From NCBI GenBank assembly GCA_028023455.1, contig JAQFVV010012497.1, forward strand, positions 434,001 through 498,000: DNA of 64,000 nt. The letters run 5' to 3'. Positions 36,760 through 48,007 of the stretch are shown here, in pieces. Under the pieces are notes generated by a model. The model searched no databases and was not told the origin of the DNA. It saw nothing but the letters and a program-made list of their open reading frames with translations. Positions within the stretch are counted from its first letter, which is position 1. Each line of letters begins with the position of its first letter. The DNA comes from Epiperipatus broadwayi. Taxonomy: Eukaryota; Onychophora; Udeonychophora; Euonychophora; Peripatidae. Made by a program: the position numbers and the translations under genes.

Positions 36760-39300
36760 ATTAATGTTATTAGACAAATGTGTTTGATACCCTACTCATT
36801 CATAAAGTCTTTAAATTGTTCTGAGATAAAGCCAGAATCCTAATCTGTTATTAGCTTTCTGCGGTTTCATGAAAAGTAAAAAATATCTTCCAAGTTGATA
36901 TTGTTTCATTTAGCCCTGTATTTTTGACCACTTTATATTCTATCCAGTCAGAATATGAAGCAATCATAATTAAAAAATAAAGGTCCTCTGAAGGGGCCAA
37001 TATGATCCATGTAGACTCATTGCTTGCAATTGGCCTTGAATTATATATTCGCAGTTTCTGTTTTTCATTTGACTGGCATTTTCGACATGCTTTTACAGTG
37101 TTTTCAATGTCATCTTTCGCTGGTGACTATACATGGGAATGTGCCAAAGCCTTGGCTCATACTATTCCTAGATGTCCATCATAGATCAATTTTAAAACCT
37201 CTGGATGTGCTTGAATTAGTATAATCACTTGATCACCTATCAGTATGCATCCATTATTTCTTGTAATTTCCATAATGCCATTGGAAGATTGCTAGGTTAT
37301 TTATTTTGCTTCTGTTGCATATCCAATTATATAATTGTTCATATCTATTGTCTGCTTTAATCCATTTTTCTGTCATCTAGCTGTTCAAAACATTTGATTC
37401 CCACGTATCTATATAATTTATGGAAATCTGTCTTATGATTTTTTCATTATCATCTGGTATTCAGGATTGTGCTTCACCATGTGTTATAAGATTGCTTTTC
37501 ATATATTCAACTATATAATCTTATCCAGATAATATTTCAATCCAACATAGCATGCGTGAACTCAAGTGATCAGGTAATTGTTTTGGTCTTGAAAACATTC
37601 CCAGCAGCAGTCAGTGATAACTGTAAAGTTTCTTCCATACGGAAACTGATGAAACTTTTTGATCCTAAAAGTAATTGCTAAGGTTTCTTTATCTTGTTCA
37701 GTTCTTGACAATATTCTTGAAGTATAAGCTATGGGTCGTTCATCTTCATCTGTGGGGTGGCTTATTACTGCTCCCACTCCATATTCCGATGCATTGGTGG
37801 TTAGTATTATCTGTGCATTGTTATTATAGGTTTATTAGTAGGTCAGAGATGTCAGTAAACCTTTTGTCCCGATGAATGCCTCTTCATAGATTGTTTCCCA
37901 GCTCTACTTCCAATTTTTCTCTAATAACTCCTATAGTTTCCTGTCCATATGGGTTTTTCCTTCAAGAAAACATTCAAAATATCCACTAAAGCCCAGAAAG
38001 GATTGTAGTTTTTTGTTATTTCAAAGTGTTTTTGCATTTTTAATGGTTTGTACCTTTTCAGGCATTGCTTTTTTACCATTACTGGACATTATATATTCTA
38101 GAAATTTAATTTCTATAGTATTATGCCATCCATACCTTGGAGTAATTGGTCTATGTTTGATTGGGAAATATTTGGTATTACTGTTATTTAGTGGACTTCA
38201 GCATTGAGGTCTAATTTTGCATAGTGAGTAGCTTCCTCAAGTGTGGCCAAAACTTCACACATATTTGGTATTGGGTAATTACTTTGTCATCTGGCTTAGT
38301 AATAATTACTGTAGATGTAGCCCATTTCGAATTTTCTTTGTGTGTTAATAATATCGTTTTATTTGTTAATTCTTCTCCAGTGCACTAGCCAGTTTTGCTC
38401 ATTGCGTATGTTGTACTTTCCATAGTTTACACAGCATAGATTTTGATTCTCTTTTAACTGTATTTTGACTGGTTTTGTTCAGATTTTCCCTAGTTCTTTT
38501 TTGAATAATAATGGAAATGTTTGTGTTTTTTTTTTCTTGATCATATTTAAAACAGTTTCTTCCAATTATAGGGTTCGTTTTCCACCAAATAATGTATAAT
38601 GGAAGATCAGCAATTTTATCATTTGTTTATACAGGAACAATAACTTTTCCAACTATTTCAATGTGCTTCCCATTTACATCTTTTGCTATCAGTTTTTTTT
38701 TTTTAATTTAATAGTTTTATTCTCTTCCAATCTTTATATACCATTAATGATATTCCAGAACCACTGTCAATTTCCATGGCAACAGGTCAGTTAAATATTT
38801 TAATTAATTTCTGGTAACTGGTTTGTTGAATTTAATTCCCCCCCCCCTCTTTTTTTGGTTATTTTTACATACTTCTGCCAAGTGACCTATTTTTCTGTGA
38901 TTTTTACATTTTTCATTTACATATTCTAGCTAAGTGTCCAGACTTTCTGTACATGTAACAATTGATTTCTTTATTTTCATTTGTTTTAACGTTTATTTGA
39001 GTTATTCCACTATTGTTGCAATCTGAAACTGTTTTGATTGCTATAGCTACTTCATGGGCAAGTCTCATTTTGATCTCCATTTTATATGTGAGGTCATCAA
39101 CTGTTAATAACTGTTTTCTGGAGGCTTCCATCAGACACGCCCCCAAGTTGTTGCAGCAGCGCTTCTTCTAAATAATTTTTAAGAACACAGTCTTGCACTA
39201 ATTCTTGTAATGCAACATCAAATTCATGAGTTTTCTCATCCCTATTTTATCTACGATGCTGAAAATGGAGGCATGCTACATGTTTAATGGGTTTGAGGTC
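36760..39300 (-). pseudogene. decayed Ty3/gypsy retrotransposon gag-pol
   Basis: Domains appear in Ty3 order along the - strand. The gag end is at 38913-39250 (LQELVQDCVLKNYLEEALL, then a damaged zinc knuckle CYMYRKSGHLARIC). The RT start has PLYIIWWKTNPIIGRNCF, a worn LLGRNW motif, near 38580. The RT N-terminal region has SKWATSTVIITKPDDK near 38310. RNase H is at 37562-37777 (GAVISHPTDEDERPIAYTSR, ITFRIKKFHQFPYGRNFTVI). Integrase has MDHIGPFRGPLF near 37000 and LITDQDSGFISEQFKDFMNE near 36800. Numerous stops and shifts make it nonfunctional. I found no flanking LTRs, so the ends are approximate. Confidence 0.85.
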
Positions 39301-39339
39301 AAAATATTTTTTTAATATGCTCTATAATTCTGAGTTGCT

Positions 39340-39362
39340 GGGTGCAAGTGGCCGAGAGGTTA
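39340..39362 (+). other. tRNA-like A-box motif
   Basis: The sequence gtggccgagaggttactcc looks like the D-arm region of a Leu/Ser-type tRNA or a SINE head. No B box follows at a proper distance, so it is only a fragment. Confidence 0.3.
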
Positions 39363-39665
39363 CTCCAGTAATCAAATAATGAAAATAAATAATACAGAAG
39401 TTTATATGACCTTTTAAATCTCCGAGATTCCCTTTTTGGGTCTTCAATGGAGCACTCTTCTGTTGAAAGTATCCTGTTGTCTTTTTTCTTTGTTCTTGTA
39501 CTTCAGTTAGGCTGCTTTAGGTCTTTGCTGGACATATTCTGTTGTCTTCCTTTTTGGCTCTTGAACTTAAGTCTGACTAAACCGATGTAGATTTTGAGGG
39601 GATTTATAGTGTGAGCTGCTTTTGTTTTCTAAAGTATATATTTAATTAATAAATGGTACTCATCT

Positions 39666-40657
39666 TATAGCTAAAGACGCCATTCTATGGCGCGGTTTTC
39701 GGGCCAAAACACATTAAAATGCTGTTTCCATGGCCGACACGTTCGAACCCGCGTTTTCTACAATACAACTTTTTTGTTGTGCTACAGAATGCAGGCCACT
39801 ATGTCGTGTCGCAGTACATACAGCATGTATGTCGATAAGCAGAAATTACATTTTACGAATTCGCACTTTATAAAATAATTACGGCTTGATGAGAGAGTTT
39901 GTATTTGAATTGTATTGTAATGTTGTTTTCATTGGATTTTTTTTTATTTTAAACTATTGAAATGTTCAGATGTTTTAAAACAATAATTATAAGACTTTTT
40001 ACAATGTACTGTATTGAACTTTTATTTGGGTAAATGTTAAATATCTATGTTTTTATTGAGTTGCAATTAGGTAATGTGTCTAGTAACGTACAGTTAGTAA
40101 CATTCACAAGACAAAGAAGATTCTACCGTCTGTATATTTTTGAAGTAAAAAAGAATGGTACGAGAAAAATATCCAGTAGGAAAAGTCCAAATGTACAGGT
40201 TTTTTTGTAAATTTAATAAAAAGCAAATATTATAAACATGTTTAATAAGTAAAGAAGACATTTGTTTGTTGTTTAAAAAAGTTTGAGTTTCTTTCATCTG
40301 TCCGAGTACGCTTACAATTTTGAATTTTTTTATTTTAGCATTACAAACAAACAGAACACTAACCCTAAATCTAACTGTAACAACTTTTACTTTTATTACG
40401 ATTATAATTTTTTAGTTAAACAACAACAAAAAAAGTCGTAACACAAGTAAAAAAATAACCGATAGAAAATTGATAAAAAAAAAAAGCCGTAACACAAGTA
40501 AAAAAATATCCGATAGAAAATTAATAAAAAAAAGCCGTAACACAATTTAAAAAATAAAAAAGCACAGAAAAATTATTAAAATCAACGGCCCGTGAATGTT
40601 CATATTTTATAGTTTTAGCGTGAAAACGACGCCATCCTACGGCGTCTTTATCTATAA
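39666..40657. mobile_element. TIR element, about 1 kb, non-autonomous
   Basis: The left terminus TTATAGCTAAAGACGCCAT and the right terminus (reverse complement) TTATAGATAAAGACGCCGT are followed inward by about 40 further bp of weaker inverted similarity (GGTTTTCGGGCC against CGTTTTCACGCT, CATGGCCG against CACGGGCCG). The ends are GC-rich compared with the surroundings. A 63-codon frame near the left end (39687-39878) has no recognised similarity. The target duplication is unclear (possibly TA). Confidence 0.65.
40435..40553. repeat. about 50-bp tandem repeat, 2.3 units
   Basis: The unit beginning gtcgtaacacaagtaaaaaa recurs at 40486 (gccgtaacacaagta) and 40534 (gccgtaacacaa). It lies inside the TIR element. 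Confidence 0.85.
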
Positions 40658-42078
40658 TACAAGCATCTAATAAATTTTTTAAATTCCAAATATCTTTAAT
40701 CAGAAACATTCAATAACTTTAATTACCTGAGGAATTTTTTAATTTGACAGATTAAAATTATTTTAATTTGTACAATTTTTTTATATCCGAATTGTATATA
40801 TATACTAGACAGAAAAAGCTTTCCAAAATATAAAATTATCAATAAATAAATTGAGAAACAATTATGAATTAAAAAGTCTGTAAAAATAGCACTAACTGAA
40901 TTGAATATGAATATTACATGGAGGGAAGATTATGTAAATAAGGCTTAAACATTTATTAAATTATATTAGAGGCCTTTGAATAACAATGAACTAGGGAAGG
41001 AGCATCTTACTGCAATTAAAGAAGAAATATATAAAGAAACAATAACATTCTATTTCTTTCTAAATTTTTATAAAATCTTGGTTACTAAAAAAAAGATATA
41101 TTTTTTAGACTAGTCTTCAGAAAATAAAATATAAAAATTTGCTAAAGAAATGTAGATAAAATTTTTGCTAATTGACAACAAATTGATACTGATAAAGAAG
41201 ATGTTAATAAAATTCTAATTAATAGAAATGAGAATTGTCTCTTGAAGAACAATTAAATTTATCTGTTAAAAAAAGTGTGATGGAAGTAAAATTTGGTGTT
41301 ACCAATAGAGATGTTTATCCATATAAAGCCCATATCTACACAAAGTGAACATTTCCAATACACTTTAAATGTGCTGTGTTGTTTGTAAAATTGTTTTAAA
41401 GTTGAACAATAAAAGCATTAAATTTTGTTTTACAATCTTTTTTTATATCTACATATTATATTTTGTGTTTAAATAATAAATAAAATATTCAATATTAATG
41501 ATATTTCATTGTTACATAACCTTTTAAACTAAATTTAAACAGGCAAATTTTATTTATATATTATATGAGAATTCTCGAGATATAATCAAATTTTTTTTCT
41601 CAGAAATCTTGAATACTATGCATATCAATCATTTTCTTCTTTAATTTAATCAACATATTTTTAATTCTTCTTCATTTTATGTATGTCCAAGTTTTTTCAT
41701 TACCATGCTCAAATTCAATTTTACATTTATTGTGTGTGTGCATAATTATATTCAAAATAACTAGTAGATCATATGATAAAATCTTCTGTTAAGAATAGCA
41801 CAGTACAATCTCAGAAATGTTAGCAACCAAACCGTTTATTAGCTGACAAAAGGAGAGCTCTTATGTTAGCTATTACATGTTATATATAATAACAAATTCA
41901 AATAGTAGCAACTGATAATGAAATAATTTGTATTTTAAATATTCACAGTTGTTTTGGCAGAGTGCTAAGCATTCATTTTTAATAACCATGCTGTTTATAG
42001 AAGATTTAATTATTTTCAATTATATTAGATTATAAGTGATTATTTTATGTGTACATAATTATGTGTATATTTCTTTAG
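40658..42078. other. intron before the zinc-finger 6 exon
   Basis: AT-rich. Between 40860 and 41330 broken frames with charged content hint at old coding DNA, but no family is recognised. At about 41807 there is a CAGTACAATCTCAGAAATG stretch that loosely resembles the possible pogo-like terminus at 35703. Confidence 0.4.
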
Positions 42079-42163
42079 ATATATAAATCAACAAAATGTA
42101 ATGACATGCAACAAAATGGATATTGCCCAAGAGGACCTTTTTGTGCTTTTGCTCATATAGATC
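42079..42163 (+). CDS. unk: unkempt exon: zinc finger 6
   Basis: An 85-bp exon between acceptor tttctttag and donor gtaagt. It opens in phase 0 and leaves one base (C) for a Gln codon finished by the next exon. It encodes IYKSTKCNDMQQNGYCPRGP, then FCAFAHID, the sixth and last CCCH finger of Unkempt (Cys in KCND, Cys in YCPRG, Cys in FCAF, His in FAH). Together with the two preceding exons it gives the complete C-terminal finger cluster. Family members have a variable linker straight after this point, as here. Confidence 0.95.
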
Positions 42164-42812
42164 GTAAGTTTTATCTTTTATATATTATAGTTTGTATTTT
42201 TTTCAGTCACACATTATTAAAAAAAAAACACAGTTAAATTAAAATATTTCATAAAATGTCAAAACTATCTAATTTTTCTAGTTATGCTAAGCTATGTATT
42301 CCATAATCAAAAGATATTTTTCTAACGTAATAGTACATGTTAAAGAATGCTTAAGTATGATTAATTAATTAATGTGCTATACTATCTGTGAGTACTAGCT
42401 ATAATCTAGATTGTTGGAAAATAAATAATAATAGTACTTATTGAGACATAAAGCTAATACAAAGTTAATCATTTGCATATTTATTTATGATAGTCTTTTT
42501 TTAATTTTGTTTAATATAAAAAAAAAATTAATTTCTGTTACTTTTTAGGCCAGCAAATGGCCAATGTTTTTCAGTCCATGTTCCAATTTTTTTTCACTTA
42601 TGAGTTCACATGTGATGTACAAATTTTGTACTGCTACTCAATTTTTCTATACAATGCAGTATGCTACAGATAAATAATACTTAACTTTTTTTACCTTAAT
42701 ATACTATTAAAAAAACATTCTATAATATTAAAATGTTAAAATTTAAGTTTAAATAGCACTTATTTTAGTGAGACTTTTGAGTTTGTTTTCATCAGATTTT
42801 TAATGTTTGAAG

Positions 42813-42926
42813 GGTTTTTTTTTTTTCATATGTCATAGCATCGGCCGGGACGCGAACCCACAACCGTCTGAAACCAACTACTTGCTTGCATGGCGGCTGC
42901 AATACCTCTCGGCTAACAACGCAAGA
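42813..42926 (-). mobile_element. short tRNA-derived SINE, family C, copy 3
   Basis: A 13-bp duplication (ttaatgtttgaag) lies at 42800-42812 and 42927-42939. The B box is well preserved on the - strand (GTGGGTTCGCGTCCCGGCCG) and the A tail corresponds to the T run at 42818-42828. Same orientation as copies 1 and 2. Confidence 0.9.
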
Positions 42927-43819
42927 TTAATGTTTGAAGTTAAGCAGAATATTTTTCAAATTTGTATCATTGAGATGTGACCTCGTTTTGTTTTTTTATC
43001 AGTTTCGTTAATGAAAATAATTCCCTGAATTGGTCCTTAAAATTAGACAAGTTTGAAATGACTATTTTCAGAATGTATATAAAACGTTTTTGGTTTAGTT
43101 AATTGTATTTTTGTTATAATTTTCTTTTCTGAGTAGTATTAAAAATTGTTTTTTGATTACAATCTTATTTTGTAAAATTTATTCTTTTATTTTTATAATG
43201 GGGATTGAATGTGGCAAAATTAATATATTGGTGCACCACACTGCATGCATTATAGGCTGGCCATGTTTACTCGAGTTAATTCCAGTCTTAGAATTACTAG
43301 ATTTTTTTTTTTTTAAATATATTTGGAGAAGAGCATCATTTAAGACATTAAAGAATTAAACATGTTAGGTATTCACAAATATATGAATCTTAAAATGCTA
43401 TGTTAAAAATATTCAAATAAATTAATAAAATCAAATTTTGGTGGATATATTTAAAAAAAAAAAAAAGGAGGGAAGATGGAGGTAATAGGAAATTTCTTAG
43501 AAAAATTCTTAATAAAGCAAATATTAAATCTCAGAGCATATCTATTGCTATATTATAAAATCTGGTTGCTTTGCTTGAATTTTGCTTTTTCAATATTTTT
43601 TTTTTATATCTTGTAATAATCCTTTTAATTTTTCTAATCATTTTTATGATTTTTTTATATTTTGAAATATTAAAAGTTATTAATGATTTTTTGTTGAAGT
43701 GATTATAATGCTTTTTGATTCTTCATTCATATTTTGATGGATGTCTTGATTGTATTTGTGTGATTTGTAATGTACTAGCTTATATTATTTTCACCTTATT
43801 TACACTTTTTTTTCAATAG

Positions 43820-44082
43820 AAGAAATGACAACGACACGAGATATAGGAAATGATAATAGCAATTCATTAGCGGCAATTTTGTCAAATGCATTGCCTAATA
43901 ATAAAAGTAATTCAACTTGTGTATTATCGGAGCAAGTATCAAATCAGACTTCACTTGGGTCACCTAATTTTGCTTCTAATGAGTCTCAAACATTTCAGAA
44001 CTGTTTATCTAGTCCAGTATCTAACCAGAGACTTTCTCAAAAATATTCTTGTACATCAAGTCCTCAGTTTTCATCAAATTCT
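43820..44082 (+). CDS. unk: unkempt exon: Ser/Asn-rich linker
   Basis: Acceptor ttttcaatag, donor gtaagt; 263 bp, opening with two bases that complete Gln and closing on a codon boundary. After QEMTTTRDIGNDNSN the product is low complexity, rich in Ser, Asn, Gln and Thr (about 88 residues), without recognisable domains. This fits the intrinsically disordered linker after finger 6 of Unkempt, which in the family carries short motifs for partner recruitment, including (from recent work) CCR4-NOT. An ATG occurs at 43825, but the reading frame is continuous with the upstream exon, so it is not taken as a start. Confidence 0.9.
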
Positions 44083-44221
44083 GTAAGTGTTAATTTGTTG
44101 AAAATGATTTTAAAATTTCACATTGTTTAGTTTTTAAAATTATTATCTTTATAATTTCTGATTTTTAAATTAATGCACTATAATAACATTGGTATTTGTT
44201 TTTCTTTTTTCTTTTTGAAAG

Positions 44222-44362
44222 GGAGTGACAGATATTTTTAGTAGTCAACCTTTACCAACACCAATAGGCAAACCACGTTCTCATAGTTCATCTAGTAGTT
44301 TGACATCTGATTCTCAAAATCATTATCAAAAAGCACCAGGTTCTGAGAGGGAAGATAGAGAG
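44222..44362 (+). CDS. unk: unkempt exon: disordered linker, second part
   Basis: A 141-bp exon (47 codons, phase 0 at both ends) only 139 bp after the previous one, with acceptor ttttgaaag and donor gtgagt. It encodes GVTDIFSSQPLPTPIGKPRS followed by a Ser-rich stretch and a charged end (PGSEREDRE). The PLPTPIGKPRSHSSSSSLTS type of sequence resembles the Pro/Ser linker ahead of the conserved helix in animal Unkempt proteins. There is no enzymatic motif. The charged end leads directly into ANIRKQ of the next exon, which supports the splice junction. Confidence 0.9.
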
Positions 44363-45459
44363 GTGAGTTATTTTAAAGTTAATTTGATCTTGGATGTAGT
44401 TGTGTAAGGCTTGTATAATGTTTATACATGGATTACATGCCGAGGGAAATGTCAATAATATGTTACAAATGAAAATAGAATAGCTAAAACAGGATTAGCA
44501 GATTGTTTATTTATATAAATAAGTTGTAATACTATTCCAGTTTGAACAGAGTCTCATTAATAGATGTACAAATGTATGCTTAATAGCTGAATTCATCAGT
44601 AATGCTTAAGAGGTATAGTAGCCAAGACTAGTGTACTGATGTTTATTTTTATAGATGAAAGAACTTTCTAAAATAAATTTTCACCAAAAAAAAGTTTTCT
44701 GTTATTGATGACAAATGTCTGACACATTAAGATTTCAGTGTCTTTAAGCTGATAATAAAAAAATTGAAAAATAGATACACTAGTATCTGAGGCTGTAGAC
44801 AAAAGATGTGATATACTATGGGTTTCAATGAAAATCTATAGTGATGGGAGGACAAGTCAATCAATCTGTGTTAAGTTTCCATTGAAAAATATGTCTTATT
44901 TAAAAGCACATCTTTACTTACTATGTTTGACAATATCTAAAATTCATTATAAAGCCCTTATGCTGATATATATTAAATTAATCCAAAATTTCCCAAACTT
45001 CCATTTTTATTGTGCTTTTATTATTTTTTTCCAAAAACATATATATGTGTTTTCCACATGCATTTTTTACAATGATTTTATTTGAAATATGACAGTTTTG
45101 ACTGATTTGTAGTCTTCTTCAGATCTAAAAAACAGTTGCATTACAATTATTTATTGTATAGGCATAAAATAATTTATCTGATATTATACATATAATTGAC
45201 ATTATTTATAAGTATCTTATCTACATTATAAATATATTTTTAAGAATGTTTATATTCTTTGCTAAGAATATATATATTTTGTGATTAAGATATTATTTGT
45301 ATGTATCTTATATAAAATTATTGGTTCTCATCTGATCCTTCGTGTCAGCCGCGGGTGGTGCGATTTCTAACCAAAAACACATTAATATAAAGTTCCCGGG
45401 CTAGCGATTCTCTATTAGTATTGACTTTTTTTTGTTTGTTTGTTTACAAAGTTTACTTT

Positions 45460-47250
45460 CTTTCGTTTCTTAATTATTTTTCCCAAATAATATTTTTGAT
45501 GATGGGATAATGATAGTTGTTTTTTTTTTAATTTTTATTGACAAGAGGGTCTTTTTCAGTGTGTGTTCAAATAGTAATTTATGTTTTTTTTTTTTAAATA
45601 GTATTACTGTTTTTGTAAAATTGGATTGACAAAATTCAAGAGAGAACGGGTTTTTTTTGATGGATCTTTAAATAATAATTTCCGTTATTTTGATAGGTTT
45701 CCATTTGATTGCCGACAACAATTAGTGGGAGGGTTTTTTTTGTGTACGATTAAATAATAATTTACGTTACTTTGATAGGTTTACATTTGATTGCCGACAA
45801 CAATTATTGGGAGAAGTGTTTTTTTTTTTTTTGCGCATGTGTATGTTTAAATAAAAATTAAAACCTTTACTTTTATCGGTTTACATTTGATTGACGACCG
45901 ATTTGACTTCCTTTCGTTTATAAATTATGGTTTTGGTTCTACAAATAAATATTTTTGACAATGGGACAATAATAGTTGTTGTTTGTTTAACTTTTTATTG
46001 ACAAGAGGGTGGTTTTCGGTGTATGTTCAAATAGTAATTTGGGTTACCTTTAAATAATAAGTTACAGTCTTACTTTGATCGGTTTACATTTGATTGCCGA
46101 CACTAATTATTGGGAGAAGGGGTGTTTTTTTGTGTACGATTGTAGACAACAATTATTGGGAGAAGGGGTGTAACTGTTTAAAGAATAGTAGTTTACGTTA
46201 CGTTTAGTGGTGGTGTCCATTTGATTGCTGACAATAATTAGTGAGAGGGTTGGGTGTTTTTGGGTGATGATTAAATACTAATTTACCTTCCTTTTATTTT
46301 ACATTTGATTGCCGACAACAATTATTGGGAGAAAGGGGTTGTTTTTTTTTTGGGTACGTTTAAATCAAAATTGAAGTTACTTTTATTGGTTATATTTGAT
46401 TTACAACCGATTTGACTTTCTTTTTTTTTTTTTTCGTTTATAAATTATGGTTTTGTTTTGCCCAAAACCTAATATTTTTGACAATGGGACAATAATAGTT
46501 GTTGTTTCTTTCATTTTTATTGACAAGAGCGGGCCTTTTTTTGGTGTATGTTCAAATAGTAATTTGGGTTACGTTTAAAAAATAATCAGTTTACCTTTTA
46601 GTGCTTTACATTTGATTGCCGACAACAATTAGTGGGAGGGGTGTTTTTGTGTACAATTAAAGAATAATTGTACGTTACTTTTATTTTTTACATTTGATTG
46701 CCGACAACAATTACTGGGTGAAAGGGTTTTGCGGTTTTTTTTTTTTTTGTTTGTGTGTATGTTTAAATCAAAATTTAAGTGACTTTTATCGGTTACCATT
46801 TGATTGAACACCGATTTGACTTTTTTTTTTTCCGTTTATAAATTATTTGGGTTTTCCCAAATAATATTCGGTTTGACAATGGGACGATAATAGTTGTTGT
46901 TTCTTTAATTTTGATTGACAAGAGCGGGTCTTTTTCGGTGTATGTTCAAATAGTAATTTGGGTTACGTTTAATTAATAATTTACGGTCTTACTTTGATTG
47001 GTTTACATTTAATTGCCGATGACATATAGTGGGAGGTTTTTTTTTTTCTATACGATTAAAGAATAATTGACTTTCCTTTTATTTGACCGTTTGATTGCCG
47101 ACGACAATAATTATTGGGAGAAGAGGGGTTGTTGGGGCTATGTTCAAATAAAAATTTGAATTACTTCTTTTATTTTACATTTGATTGCCGATGACAACAA
47201 TTATCGGGAGAAGAAGGGATGTACATTTAAAATAAAAATTGAAGTTACTT
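45460..47250. repeat. minisatellite with higher-order blocks inside the TIR element
   Basis: The motif acatttgattgccgacaaca, with variants, recurs about a dozen times between 45700 and 47175. A longer block (taaattatggttttg, gacaatgggacaataatag, attgacaagagggt, tgttcaaatagtaattt) recurs around 45540, 46000, 46520 and 46915. That gives roughly 400-520-bp higher-order units built from 80-130-bp subunits. The + strand is rich in G and T with few C, a marked strand asymmetry. Confidence 0.85.
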
Positions 47251-47253
47251 CTT

Positions 47254-47643
47254 TTATTTTTGACATTTGACGAAGGCCATTTGGAATCCCTCAAACAAGC
47301 TTGCCTTTACGAAGTGAACATTTTCGTCGGTCACAATGAGACTTACAAATGAAAGTCGAAAGATCTTTTTGGACCTCAAATCTGCATATATTTGCCGCAC
47401 AATCCAATCTTTTCTTTCAGCAGCAGAATGATTTTTTTTCTGCTGTAGAAATATTCCAGCGCCGGCTTCCATGTCTGGCAATTCCCATCTTTTCAAGTTA
47501 TCTGTTGTTTGAATTAGCCATCTTCTTGATCTTGGAAAATTTTTCGCTAAAACGTGATTCAGAGCGTGATCGTTTAAAAATTTTATGCTACCCCACCCTA
47601 ATCGATAATTTAAGAGGCTTATAGCTTTACGAGGAACAATCAC
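47254..47643 (-). CDS. unrecognised open frame inside the TIR element
   Basis: About 129 codons are open on the - strand, in sequence clearly less AT-rich than the surroundings and with mixed, protein-like composition (GAGIFLQQKKNHSAAERKDW, then SLFEGFQMAFVKCQK at the end). The frame begins at a GTG (47641-47643) and stays open a further dozen codons upstream without any ATG; the first in-frame Met is mid-frame (PDMEAGAG). A T-rich tract followed by AAG on the - strand just upstream could be a splice acceptor, so this may be an exon or a captured gene fragment. It shows no Mutator transposase motif I can recognise. Function unknown; it may be a chance open frame, though its length in AT-rich DNA argues against that. 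Confidence 0.4.
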   Translation of the reverse strand: MIVPRKAISLLNYRLGWGSIKFLNDHALNHVLAKNFPRSRRWLIQTTDNLKRWELPDMEAGAGIFLQQKKNHSAAERKDWIVRQIYADLRSKKIFRLSFVSLIVTDENVHFVKASLFEGFQMAFVKCQK

Positions 47644-47870
47644 GACACTGTTTAAATTGTTAAAAGGTAACAGTACATCAATTCATCTTAAAAAAAAAAG
47701 GCCCCGATGAAAATTTAAATACTTTTGACACGATCAAATTAGCACACCCTCGTACGATATTGTTACTTCAAATACATAACACAGCATTATGATATAGTGC
47801 ATGACACAAACAACCACGGCATTTTCCTCTGCTTTTAGCATCGGAAAAAGCTACACCGTTAGCCGCTAAG

Positions 47871-48007
47871 CCGAGTTAGCACTCTTTCTAGATTTTATCG
47901 TAGAAAGAAGATTTAACTCCGAGTTAACCCTCTACCTTTTAGCGTAGAAACAAGACTTAATTCCGAGTTGACAATCTTTCTAGGATTTATTTTAGAAAGA
48001 ATGCTTA
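47871..48007. repeat. three subterminal repeats of 44-48 bp
   Basis: Units starting at 47871, 47919 and 47963 each begin ccgagtt and contain a short inverted pair (ctttctag ... tagaaag). They lie just inside the right terminus of the TIR element. Subterminal arrays of this kind often serve as transposase binding sites in TIR elements, but that role is inferred. Confidence 0.7.

Noticed and set aside
43153-43359. 68-codon frame upstream of the Ser/Asn-rich exon
   Set aside because: Hydrophobic chance frame; no splice borders in the right phase and no similarity to Unkempt.
45460-47250. CRISPR-like array
   Set aside because: Repeats are variable in sequence and spacing, lie within a eukaryotic transposon and have no unique spacers; it is a minisatellite.
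47349-47624. 91-codon + strand frame
   Set aside because: Overlaps the longer and better composed - strand frame of the TIR element; considered its shadow.
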